Translations under genes and position numbers: made by a program
Part shown: one piece after another, positions 11,372 through 20,670 of the stretch
Layout of the letters: each line of letters opens with the position of its first letter
Numbering within the stretch: the stretch's first letter is position 1
Assembly (NCBI GenBank): GCA_013151215.1
Contig: JAADIS010000003.1
Span: 19,477-83,476, forward strand
Reading direction: 5' to 3'
From: Chlorobiota bacterium
GTDB lineage: Bacteria; Bacteroidota; Bacteroidia; Bacteroidales; F082
Length of the DNA stretch: 64,000 nucleotides
Notes under the pieces: generated by a model
What the model saw: only the letters and a program-made list of their open reading frames with translations
The model's database searches: none
Told to the model about the DNA's origin: nothing

Positions 11372-11443
11372 TAAGTTGTTTAACGTTTGTTATAGCAAAA
11401 AAGATCCTGAGAAGGGCGCTATAATGAAGAAAAATTTAAAAAA

Positions 11444-11788
11444 ATGCCAAGATCTGTTAATTCAGTAGCTTCAAAAGCAAGGAAGAAAAAGCTTATGAAG
11501 CAGACCAAAGGACAATTTGGTCGAAGAAAAAATGTCTGGACGGTTGCCAAAAATGCGTACGAGAAAGGAATGCTGTACGCATACCGCGACAGAAGAGTTA
11601 AAAAACGTAGTTTCAGGGCTTTGTGGATTCAGAGAATCAACGCTGCCGCCCGTCTGCATGGAATGTCCTACTCGGTTTTCATGGGTAAGCTTCATGCCAA
11701 GGATATCGAGATTAGCAGGAAGGTCCTAGCCGACCTTGCCATGAACAATCCTGAAGCATTCAAGGCAATTGTAAAAGCCGTGAAATAA
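11444..11788 (+). CDS. rplT: 50S ribosomal protein L20
   Basis: [42 protein letters not shown]...[21 protein letters not shown]. Confidence 0.97.
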   Translation: MPRSVNSVASKARKKKLMKQTKGQFGRRKNVWTVAKNAYEKGMLYAYRDRRVKKRSFRALWIQRINAAARLHGMSYSVFMGKLHAKDIEISRKVLADLAMNNPEAFKAIVKAVK

Positions 11789-11800
11789 ATGCTTTCGAAG

Positions 11801-11841
11801 AAACAAAAGCCGTCCCGCCTTAGGCGGGACGGCTTTTGTTT
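11801..11841. terminator. Bidirectional intrinsic terminator downstream of rplT
   Basis: Perfect 41-nt inverted repeat AAACAAAAGCCGTCCCGCCT-t-AGGCGGGACGGCTTTTGTTT; T-rich on both strands. Confidence 0.85.
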
Positions 11842-11962
11842 TGAGGAATTCCCAAGGGCTTTCTTTACAGGCTGTCTTTGCCGTTTTTAGCCAAAACACA
11901 TTTGTATAGCTGATATTTTCCTGCTCTCTCATCAACAGCCCGTCTGCGGTCCCGGATGGGTT

Positions 11963-13345
11963 TTATTCGATACCCAGTTTTTTTATCCTTCTGTCAAGGG
12001 CCTGCCAGGTGATGTTCAATAATTCGGCAGCCTTCGATTTATTATTGTTGCACTTATCTAATGCCCTAATTATCAGTGATTTAATGTTTTCGTCCAAGTC
12101 AAAGCTCCCGTTATAGGGTAAAGCCGCCGACTCGTTGGCAGTATTTGTGCCTTCACTGGTGAACAGCCTGAAATGCTTGCTCGTCAATACTTCGCCATCG
12201 CATAATATCACTGCTCTTTCGAGCATGTTCTTGAGTTCACGTATATTCCCGGGGAAATTATAATTGCTTAAGTCCTCAATTACCGATTTATCGATCGACT
12301 TCACTTTGTTCCCCATTTGCTTTGCATAAAACCTCATATAATAATCCAGCAGTATAGGAATATCCTCCCTTCTTTCCCTCAAGGGGGGGATCTCGATTAC
12401 GAATATGCTCAGGCGGTGGAACAAGTCCAACCGGAATTTATTCTCCAAAGCCATGCTCTCCAGGTTTTTGTTCGACGCAGCAATAACCCTGACATCAACC
12501 GAGCGGCTGACGCGCGAGCCAACTTTATTTACCTTTCGCTCTTCGAGGACCCTTAGTAGCTTGGCTTGTTGCATAAGTGGCATATCACTTATCTCATCGA
12601 GGAAGAGGCTGCCTTTGTCGGCAATCTCGAACCAGCCGTCCTTATCTTCCGTGGCACCGGTAAAAGCACCTTTTTTATGCCCGAAAAACTCACTTTCGAA
12701 TAAGCTCTCAGGTACTGCTGAGCAGTTTACCGAATAAAACGTTTGTTTGTTCCTTTTGCTTAAATAATGTATGCCATGGGCCACTAGCTCTTTGCCCGTG
12801 CCGCTTTCACCAAGTACCAGGACGGATGTGTTCTCGGTTTTCGCTACCTTTGTCATCATCGAGATCAGGTTGTTTACGGCAGCACTGTTGCCCAGGATTT
12901 GCACCCCGATGTTCTGCATAAGCTTTTTCGAGAGTATGCTCACATCTTCCCTGCTGTCCTTCAACTCGCGGTTCAGGAATATAAACCTCTTGGTGCGCAA
13001 GATAGCATTGTTGATGTCCAACAGGCGGAATGGCTTTTGGAAATAGTCGGTTGCGCCACAGCGCATGGCTTCGATAACAGTTGACATGTCGCCATGGCCG
13101 GAAACCATGATCACCTCGGCATCAGGCTGTTCTTTCTTGATTATTTTCAGGACCTCGATCCCGCTCATCTCGGGTAGTTTTATGTCGAGGATTACAATGT
13201 CTATCTTTTTGTCTTCAATTACCCTGAGAGCAATAGAGGGCTTAGTAGCCTTGTAAACAGTGAAATTCTTGTTCCCAAGGAATTCGTTGAGCTCTTCGAG
13301 CAATCTTTCCTCGTCGTCAACTATCAATATATTAAGTTTCTTCAT
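11963..13345 (-). CDS. Sigma-54-dependent NtrC-family response regulator
   Basis: REC (DIVILDIKLPEMSG), AAA+ (GESGTGKELVAHGIHY, ESEFFGHKKGAFTGA), C-terminal HTH (NNKSKAAELLNITWQALDRRIKKLG). Confidence 0.95.
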   Translation of the reverse strand: MKKLNILIVDDEERLLEELNEFLGNKNFTVYKATKPSIALRVIEDKKIDIVILDIKLPEMSGIEVLKIIKKEQPDAEVIMVSGHGDMSTVIEAMRCGATDYFQKPFRLLDINNAILRTKRFIFLNRELKDSREDVSILSKKLMQNIGVQILGNSAAVNNLISMMTKVAKTENTSVLVLGESGTGKELVAHGIHYLSKRNKQTFYSVNCSAVPESLFESEFFGHKKGAFTGATEDKDGWFEIADKGSLFLDEISDMPLMQQAKLLRVLEERKVNKVGSRVSRSVDVRVIAASNKNLESMALENKFRLDLFHRLSIFVIEIPPLRERREDIPILLDYYMRFYAKQMGNKVKSIDKSVIEDLSNYNFPGNIRELKNMLERAVILCDGEVLTSKHFRLFTSEGTNTANESAALPYNGSFDLDENIKSLIIRALDKCNNNKSKAAELLNITWQALDRRIKKLGIE

Positions 13346-15034
13346 TTATCCTTTTATTAATGGTAGTTCTATTGTTAGCTTGGTGCACTCTTGAGGAGAG
13401 CTTTCCACTCTTATTAACCCGTTCATCTCCTTTATGATGCCGTATGAGATGGACAAGCCGAGGCCGGTTCCGCTTTCTTCATCTTTAGTTGTAAAAAACG
13501 GGTCGAATATCTTGTCGAATATCTTGTCGCTGATGCCAATTCCGTTATCGCTAATATATATTAAGATAAAGTCGTCTTCAGTTTCAACCTCAATCTTTAT
13601 TTTCTTGTTAAAATCATGGTTTTTTGCTTGGGCCGCCCTTTTGTCAACTGCCGATTTAGAGTTCGAGAGCATGTTCAATATCACTTGCTCAAGCTTAAAT
13701 GCGTTGCCTGATGTTGTATATATGCCTTCCGGATAAGTAAACTGCAGGTCAACCGAGTGGTTGAGATATTGCCTGTTTATGAGGGAGATGGACTTGCTGA
13801 TGACTTCTATGACATTGATGATGGAATGATCTGCTCTTTGTTGGTCGCGGGAAAATATCCTGACGTGCTCGATAATGTTCTTTATCCTGTCGATATCCTG
13901 AAACAAGACATTTATCTTGGATTTTATATAGTTGGTGTTCAGGTCGCCCTCTGCGATTTTGTATATAATGTTCTCGAGTCCCATCGAGATGCCTCCCAAA
14001 GGTTGATTTATTTCGTGGGCAAGCCCGGCACTCAGCTCTCCCAGGGATTCCAGTTTCGACTTTTGGATAAGCAGCTGCTGTTGGCTTTTTACCTTCTCAA
14101 CTTCGCTCTCGACTCGTTTTTCGAGGTTCTTGTTAAGCTTAGTCAAATTTAATTGTGCTAGTTTTCTCAGTGTGATGTTGGAGGCGAAAACAAGGTAGCC
14201 CGCCTCGTTGTCCCAGTCGATAATATTTATTTTCAGCTCAAGCCATTTTTGTTTTTCTCTTTTGGTGGAGATCATCACCTCGAAAGACTTCTCTGTTTCC
14301 AGAGGCTGTTCGTCCAAGAAATATTCTTTGATCTCGTCTGCGTTTTTGCTTTTTATGAATTTGTATAGAGGTTTCCCGATAAGGTTGCGGGGGATGTCCT
14401 GCATAAGGTTGACCATTGTCGGGTTCAGAAGGATGATTATACCGTTTTGGACAAGAAGTATGCCGTCGCTGGCATTTTCATAGATAAGCCGGTATTTTTC
14501 CTCGCTTTCCCTCAAAAGCAACTGGGCATTGGTTCGTTCGGCTATTTCAAGTTCAAGTTCTTTTGTCCTTTCCCTTACCCTTTTCTCAAGGGTGATGTTC
14601 ATGTTTATCAGTTCTTTTTCTGCTTCTATGCGCCTTTTTTCCGCTTCGGCTAAATTCCTTTCGAGTAAGATGTCGTTTGCCTGTTCAGTGACTATTTTGA
14701 TAAGATGCTCGTTTTTGACCGGTTTGATAAGGAAACCCTTCACGCCGGTTTCAATAGCATTTAAAAAGTATCTCGACTCTCCGTAAGCCGACATTATGAT
14801 GATTCTTACATTGGCGTTCCTGTCGCGGATTTCGCGGATCATATCAAGCCCGTTCATAATCGGCATTTTAATATCAGAGAGTATCAGATCGGGTTTGATG
14901 TCGAAATACTTTTGCAGGCCTTCCTCCCCGTTCGACGCTAAATGCATCTCATTAACTGTTTTCTCTAAAACCCTATAATATATATTTCTAATTATGGGGT
15001 CGTCCTCTACTATTAAAAGCTTAATGTCGAACAT
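13346..15034 (-). CDS. Sensor histidine kinase with N-terminal receiver and PAS domain
   Basis: REC LLIVEDDPIIR/LILSDIKMPIMNG; PAS; H-box LSAGLAHEINQPLGGISMGLEN; DNGIGISD, GTGLGLSISYGI; abuts the NtrC-family RR. Confidence 0.93.
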   Translation of the reverse strand: MFDIKLLIVEDDPIIRNIYYRVLEKTVNEMHLASNGEEGLQKYFDIKPDLILSDIKMPIMNGLDMIREIRDRNANVRIIIMSAYGESRYFLNAIETGVKGFLIKPVKNEHLIKIVTEQANDILLERNLAEAEKRRIEAEKELINMNITLEKRVRERTKELELEIAERTNAQLLLRESEEKYRLIYENASDGILLVQNGIIILLNPTMVNLMQDIPRNLIGKPLYKFIKSKNADEIKEYFLDEQPLETEKSFEVMISTKREKQKWLELKINIIDWDNEAGYLVFASNITLRKLAQLNLTKLNKNLEKRVESEVEKVKSQQQLLIQKSKLESLGELSAGLAHEINQPLGGISMGLENIIYKIAEGDLNTNYIKSKINVLFQDIDRIKNIIEHVRIFSRDQQRADHSIINVIEVISKSISLINRQYLNHSVDLQFTYPEGIYTTSGNAFKLEQVILNMLSNSKSAVDKRAAQAKNHDFNKKIKIEVETEDDFILIYISDNGIGISDKIFDKIFDPFFTTKDEESGTGLGLSISYGIIKEMNGLIRVESSPQECTKLTIELPLIKG

Positions 15035-15037
15035 GTC

Positions 15038-16267
15038 TTATCTTGATTGTTTGTATTTTTTTTCGCCTGCCTTGATCTTGATATTCAAATGGTTGCCAAA
15101 AGGGACCAAGGGGCACGACCACCTTTCGGAATATGCGCAATAAGGATTGTACGCACTGTTGAAATCCAGTTCTATGCTATCGGTTTCCGGAATTCGGATA
15201 TCGAGATAGCGGCCTCCGCCATAAGTCGTGTTTCCATTTGTTAAATCGGTAAAGGGGACAAATAACGAGCTGCCGTAAACCGGGTGGCTTATAAACTCCA
15301 TGTTTTGATATGCCGTCAAGTTGAGCATGGTGTCGTTGATGCTGAAATCAAGATGCCCATAGACTCTATAAAGCGGCTTCCTGGATGTGGTTGTCGGCAT
15401 CTCGAAAACAGCATCTGATGTGTCTAGGCTGAATTTGGCCTTGGCAACATAGCGGGGGCTTATATCAAAATAATTAAATTTTATGTGGTGTGAGATCTCC
15501 TCTTTGTTAAAGGGGGATGTAAGCGTATCCGTAAACTCAAATTGTTTTTTATTCCTTTCATTTCTGTGCTTGTCAAAGAACTTGCCCCTATCAATTTTTC
15601 TCAAATAATCGTTTTCGTCTGGATAAAAAAACAAGCTGGCGTAAAAATAAGCTAGCATCTCGTTGGTGACCGTGCGGAAACCAACGCTGCTGGTCCACCA
15701 TTTGTTACCTATATATGTTCTTACGGAATGAGAGATAACCCCGATTTTATAATCGTCGCCGAACGCTTTTTTAAACAATAACAAACTGCGCCTCGAATGA
15801 ACCCCCATGGAATAAACGTTAAATGACTTTGCCCATCCGGGGTGTGCCTCAAATATTTCCTTTGCGGTTAAAGCAGTGCTATAGGTACGGTCTTGGTATA
15901 TGCTTGTGGGTATCGAGGCCTCGTAAACCGTATCGTTGAACCCGAAGTGATTTAATGCCTTGATGGTGGCTTGCGAGGTATAATTAAAATCGGATGCATA
16001 TTCGTATTGAGTCATCGGGATGCCGGTAACGATAAGCTGCTTGTAATTGCGTGCCTCATAGTATTTGATAAGGTCGGGTAGGGCGTACGATGAAACCCAG
16101 CCTTCAAGTATCATGGTTTTTGAATCAATGGGCTTGTCGAGTGATAAAAACGAGTGTATAGCAGGCATCGACACCCTCAATAAGCTTAATATCGCAGCAA
16201 GCACGATGATTGCTCCAAGCAAGGTGGGTCGGTAACAGTATTTTTTTTTGAACAAACTGATTTTCAT
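15038..16267 (-). CDS. Membrane-anchored ElyC/SanA/YdcF-like (DUF218-like) domain fused to a C-terminal DUF1684-like domain
   Basis: N-terminal TM; KTMILEGWVSSYALPDLIKYYEARNYKQLIVTGIP; C-terminal GGGRYLDIRIPETDSIELDFNSAYNPYCAYSERWSCPLVPFGNHLNIKIKAGEKKY. Confidence 0.7.
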   Translation of the reverse strand: MKISLFKKKYCYRPTLLGAIIVLAAILSLLRVSMPAIHSFLSLDKPIDSKTMILEGWVSSYALPDLIKYYEARNYKQLIVTGIPMTQYEYASDFNYTSQATIKALNHFGFNDTVYEASIPTSIYQDRTYSTALTAKEIFEAHPGWAKSFNVYSMGVHSRRSLLLFKKAFGDDYKIGVISHSVRTYIGNKWWTSSVGFRTVTNEMLAYFYASLFFYPDENDYLRKIDRGKFFDKHRNERNKKQFEFTDTLTSPFNKEEISHHIKFNYFDISPRYVAKAKFSLDTSDAVFEMPTTTSRKPLYRVYGHLDFSINDTMLNLTAYQNMEFISHPVYGSSLFVPFTDLTNGNTTYGGGRYLDIRIPETDSIELDFNSAYNPYCAYSERWSCPLVPFGNHLNIKIKAGEKKYKQSR

Positions 16268-16375
16268 CTTGCTAAAAACTCATTAGTTTAGCTCAAAAGT
16301 ACACAAAAAGCTTATTGTTATAACTGTTGTGGTATATGTTTTTTTATTTTTATCAACATCGGATTTCAAGTGGCT

Positions 16376-16573
16376 TCAGGCCATTTCGTTCAGTTCTTTT
16401 ACAAAGCCCTCGATATCCTCGTCAGAAAACGACTTTTCTTTTGCGGCTTCTTCCAGCGTCCCCCATATCGGCTCGCCGCACATGACGCACTTGATTCCTT
16501 TTTCCATCAGGTATCTCACCGAGAACGGATAATCGTTCACCAGATTCTCTATAAAGATGTTCTTGCTGATCAT
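16376..16573 (-). CDS. DUF1858-type small protein
   Basis: LVNDYPFSVRYLMEKGIKCVMCGEPIWGTLEEAAKEKSFSDEDI. Confidence 0.75.
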   Translation of the reverse strand: MISKNIFIENLVNDYPFSVRYLMEKGIKCVMCGEPIWGTLEEAAKEKSFSDEDIEGFVKELNEMA

Positions 16574-16668
16574 TTTTTTTTTTGTTTAATCCAGAAAGGC
16601 AAATTTACTTCTTCTAGTTTAGAATGGCTTATAAATTGTTATTATCGCTTTAGCGCCCTGCAAAGAGC

Positions 16669-18429
16669 TTAATCATTGATATCGAATTCGATAAGGTTCT
16701 TCAGGCCGGGGTTTAGTGATAGGTTTGCTTGTAGCTCGCCGGTAATTTTCTTTATTAAAGCCGGATGTTCATCACTAAGCTTGGCGGCTGCGAGCAGTTC
16801 TGTTAGAAATAACCAGTCATCAACTTTGATTCTCTTGTATTCCGCAAATAATTTGTCAGGGCGATTTTGCCCGCCTTGGTTTCCATCAACAAACTCCTTG
16901 GTTTTTTTATATAGCTCATGAAGCTTTATTGTCTTGTCGTCATAGCTTATCTTTAATGTTTTTTCTTGCGGGACTTGTCTTGACAATTCAAAAGCGTCGG
17001 CATCGGCAGCCCCCGAAAAGGCTGAAACGATACTTTCGCCAACGGCCATGTCATAATGGCCCCATGATGGGTCGAATAGTATTTTCCTGTTATGCCTTAT
17101 AGTGCAATCATAAAAAGTAATAAGAAGTATTTTACCGTCTTTCCTGACCACCCTGCCGAGCACGCCCTCTACTTTTACGCCCGATTCAAACTCAAAACTA
17201 CAGTGCTTGCCTTTTATTATACCATATTCCGCGAGTTCTGTATCGCTTAAGAACCGGGTAGGCTTGAGCGCTCCTTTTATTTTGCCTATGGGCGAGCCAA
17301 AACCTTCGGCATGATTTTCCTTTCCTTGCCCGTCCATCAGCTTGTTCTTGTAATTAAGCGTAGTAGGGCCGTTGGTGTTTATATAAACCGGGCGTCCGCC
17401 AGAAATTAAAACGTCGTTGAAGGTGCCTGACACCTGCAGCCCCGATGAATATTCAAGCGTTGCGGTATTGCCGGAACCAATCGCTTTCATTATACCGTCA
17501 AGGCCACCGGTAGTAAATGCCATTTGCTTTGCAAACTCCTCCAGAACACTTGTAAGGTGCTTGAAGTCAGGTGTTACAAATAATTGTGGTTGTGGCTTTG
17601 TTATATCAAAACCATAATCCATTGCATCTAGGCTGTATAGTATTTTCTTGACGTCGTATTTTAAGGCGTTCTCGCTCTCGCTTATGCTTGAGAGAAGGCC
17701 TGCACCGTATATTTTAGGTTTAATAAGGCTCCCTATCAGGCCGTATTCCACCGTCCACCAATGCAAATTCCTTATCAGCGTCATTTCCGAGGGCATGCCC
17801 GATTTAGTGCCCAGCACTTCGATCTTTTTCACGGCCATATTGATTTCCCCCTTCTTGGAGTATGGGCTGGCCTTTAAAATCGATAAATGCCGGATCGCCT
17901 CGTAAATTTTATAATCGTTCTTAGATGAGAAAGCTTTAGAGCCCAGCTCGCCGAAATATCGTAAATATTCAGCATATTCAGGGTCGGCGATAATGGGCGC
18001 ATGACCGGCTGCCTCATGGATGATATCAGGGGCAGGAGTATATTCTATTTGATCGAAAGGCCTTATGTCGGCGGCTATCACCAAGACTTTGTGCTTTTGG
18101 AATTCCATAAATGCCGAGGGCGGTATAAAGCCGTCAACGCAAACCGCGGCCCATCCGATCTTGCCCAGGCTGTTGTTCATTTCTTCAACCGATGGAATAT
18201 GATCCGTTGATATACCGGTGCTTTCCAGCCCTTTCACGTATGAGCCATCTGCATGCTTGCTCAGGAATTCCATGTTTCTTTTCATGACATATCTCCAGAC
18301 TGCTTGGTCGCGCGCTGTATATTTATCGTAATTTTGCTCTATTATAAAAGTGTGCAAATGTTTTGGCAGTAGTTGTATTATTGGATTGTCGTACATATTG
18401 TTATTTAGAAGTATTTTAAATAAGTCCAA
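16669..18429 (-). CDS. Pterin-dependent aromatic amino acid hydroxylase (phenylalanine 4-monooxygenase family) with long C-terminal extension
   Basis: PAPDIIHEAAGHAPIIADPEYAEYLRYFGELG Fe-binding HEAAGH motif; WWTVEYGLIG; about 250 extra C-terminal residues. Confidence 0.9.
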   Translation of the reverse strand: MDLFKILLNNNMYDNPIIQLLPKHLHTFIIEQNYDKYTARDQAVWRYVMKRNMEFLSKHADGSYVKGLESTGISTDHIPSVEEMNNSLGKIGWAAVCVDGFIPPSAFMEFQKHKVLVIAADIRPFDQIEYTPAPDIIHEAAGHAPIIADPEYAEYLRYFGELGSKAFSSKNDYKIYEAIRHLSILKASPYSKKGEINMAVKKIEVLGTKSGMPSEMTLIRNLHWWTVEYGLIGSLIKPKIYGAGLLSSISESENALKYDVKKILYSLDAMDYGFDITKPQPQLFVTPDFKHLTSVLEEFAKQMAFTTGGLDGIMKAIGSGNTATLEYSSGLQVSGTFNDVLISGGRPVYINTNGPTTLNYKNKLMDGQGKENHAEGFGSPIGKIKGALKPTRFLSDTELAEYGIIKGKHCSFEFESGVKVEGVLGRVVRKDGKILLITFYDCTIRHNRKILFDPSWGHYDMAVGESIVSAFSGAADADAFELSRQVPQEKTLKISYDDKTIKLHELYKKTKEFVDGNQGGQNRPDKLFAEYKRIKVDDWLFLTELLAAAKLSDEHPALIKKITGELQANLSLNPGLKNLIEFDIND

Positions 18430-18482
18430 AAATACTTATTTTTTTTACTTCTTGCGGAATCCGAGGTTTTTTACAAATTTTT

Positions 18483-19694
18483 ATGATTTACTTGGCGCTT
18501 CCCATATTGAACGAGTCGGCAAACCTGCCGGCTTTGATTAATTGTCTGTCGTTTCAGGAAACGGACGGTTTTGAGCTATTTGCCTGTGTGAACAATTATG
18601 ACCAGTGGTGGGCTGACGAGGATAAGCTAAGCCAATGCATGGATAATCAGGAGAGCATAAGGATTTTATGCTCCGTTACAGGGTTTAAGGTAAATGTCAT
18701 AGATAAGAGCTCAACAGGGAAAGCCTGGCGCAAAAAGAAAGGTGGGGTAGGGCATGCCAGGAGAGTGTTGATGGATGCTATCAGCAATGCCGCTGCCCCC
18801 AACGATCTAATAGTGAGCATTGATGCCGATACGTATTATCCCCCGGATTACTTGCGGGAAATTGCCAAAGTACTTGATGGGACAGGCGTAATAGGGCTTT
18901 CGTTGCCTTATTATCATAGGTTAAACGGGATAAACGACCGATTGATATTGCGATATGAGATTTATATGCGCTATTATTTGTCGAATATGTTAAGGATAAA
19001 AAACCCTTATGCTTTTACTGCCATCGGCTCGGCAATGGCATTTCCGGTCCGGGCTTACCGCAAAGTGGGCGGAATAACACCTGTCAGCAGCGGAGAGGAT
19101 TTTTACTTTTTGCAAAAGCTGTCGAAAAGCGGTTTCGTCTGCAATTGGGCAAACACAACTGCCTATCCGTCGGGGCGCTTTTCCGACAGGGTTGGCTTTG
19201 GCACCGGCCCGGCACTGATAAAAGGAGGCAAGGGAGATTGGGGCTCATATCCGTTTTATCCACCCGGTTTGTTCGATGTCGTTAAAAGCACTTATGATAA
19301 ATTCCCGCTATTGTATGAGCGCAACATAAAGTGCGATATGGACGAGTATTTGAGCAAACAGTTTAAGACCAACAAGATATGGGATGCCTTAAGGGATAAT
19401 TATAAGGACAGGGAAAACTTCGTTAAAGCTTGTGTCAACAAAGTCGATGCCTTGAGGATATTGCAGTTTCTAAAATCAGAGAATATAAAATCCCCCGTAA
19501 ATGATTCATCCGTCCTCAAGCGGTATTTAAAAAAATATCATTCGGATGATTTAAGCCCGGAGCTTTTCGGCCTTGTTGAAGGGCTGGATTTCAATAAGTC
19601 CTCGATACATGAACTGGATTTGCTGAGGAATTGGATGTTCGAGAGTGAAAATAGGCTAAGGGAAGCACAGACAGACAAGATGTTTGATGAATGA
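18483..19694 (+). CDS. Family 2-like glycosyltransferase
   Basis: MIYLALPILNESANLPALINCLSFQ...DLIVSIDADTYYPPDYL...GITPVSSGEDFYFLQKL. Confidence 0.75.
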   Translation: MIYLALPILNESANLPALINCLSFQETDGFELFACVNNYDQWWADEDKLSQCMDNQESIRILCSVTGFKVNVIDKSSTGKAWRKKKGGVGHARRVLMDAISNAAAPNDLIVSIDADTYYPPDYLREIAKVLDGTGVIGLSLPYYHRLNGINDRLILRYEIYMRYYLSNMLRIKNPYAFTAIGSAMAFPVRAYRKVGGITPVSSGEDFYFLQKLSKSGFVCNWANTTAYPSGRFSDRVGFGTGPALIKGGKGDWGSYPFYPPGLFDVVKSTYDKFPLLYERNIKCDMDEYLSKQFKTNKIWDALRDNYKDRENFVKACVNKVDALRILQFLKSENIKSPVNDSSVLKRYLKKYHSDDLSPELFGLVEGLDFNKSSIHELDLLRNWMFESENRLREAQTDKMFDE

Positions 19695-19752
19695 GTCCTG
19701 TGATAAATTAATTTATTTTCATTCTTAAAATACTTTCTAGTATCTTGCACAC

Positions 19753-20670
19753 ATGAACCGATTGATATGCATTCTTGGGCCAACGGCGACCGGGAAGACC
19801 TCGCTGGCCTCACATCTGGCCGCCTTGATAGGGGCTGAGATAATTAGTGCCGACTCTAGGCAGGTTTATGCCGGGATGGATATAGGCACTGGGAAAGACA
19901 TTGGGGATTATACCGTTGGCGGCGTAGAAGTCCCGTATCACCTGATAGATATTAAAGAGCCGGGATACGAATACAATGTTTTTGAGTATCAAAACGATTT
20001 TGTTAAGGCATATAAAAAAATTATCGCCAACGAAAAGATTCCCATCCTTTGCGGGGGCAGCGGCATGTACCTCGACAGCATACTGCGTGCCTATGAAATG
20101 AACAAGGTTCCCGAAAACAAAGCACTGCGCACTGAATTGCAGCAAATGCCCGACAAACAGTTGTCGGACATGCTAAATGGCTTGCAAAACCTACATAACA
20201 CAAGCGATACGACAAGTCGGGCACGGATGATCAGGGCCATAGAGGTGGCAAAGGCAAATAAAGCCAACTTGGATACCATGAATTTGCTCAAGTCTTTGCG
20301 CAGCATTAATTTCGGTATTCTTTTCGATAGGCAAACAATAAGGGAGAGGATCACCGAACGCCTTGTGCAAAGGCTTGAGAATGGTATGCTTGATGAGATC
20401 GGGCACCTTCTCGAAAAGGGCGTTTCCAAGGACGAACTTCTTTTTTATGGTTTGGAATATAAGTTCCTGACCCGATATGTTTCGGGCGATATTTCGTACG
20501 ATGAAATGTTCGACGGGCTTAATACAGCGATTCACCAGTTTGCCAAAAGGCAGATGACCTGGTTTAGGAGAATGCAGAAACAAGGCGTTAGATTAAATTG
20601 GATTGATGGAAACTTAAGCATGGAGGAGAAGATTTCGCTAATTTTGAATGTGGTTTCAAAAGTAAGTTGA
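19753..20670 (+). CDS. miaA: tRNA dimethylallyltransferase
   Basis: ICILGPTATGKTSLASHLA, EIISADSRQVYAGMDIGTGK, FAKRQMTWFRR. Confidence 0.95.
   Translation: MNRLICILGPTATGKTSLASHLAALIGAEIISADSRQVYAGMDIGTGKDIGDYTVGGVEVPYHLIDIKEPGYEYNVFEYQNDFVKAYKKIIANEKIPILCGGSGMYLDSILRAYEMNKVPENKALRTELQQMPDKQLSDMLNGLQNLHNTSDTTSRARMIRAIEVAKANKANLDTMNLLKSLRSINFGILFDRQTIRERITERLVQRLENGMLDEIGHLLEKGVSKDELLFYGLEYKFLTRYVSGDISYDEMFDGLNTAIHQFAKRQMTWFRRMQKQGVRLNWIDGNLSMEEKISLILNVVSKVS

Noticed and set aside
11391-11423. TATAGC...GCTATA inverted repeat between rpmI and rplT as an L20-binding leader element
   Set aside because: Only a 6-bp stem with a 21-nt loop; no match to the known L20 operator fold could be established by eye.
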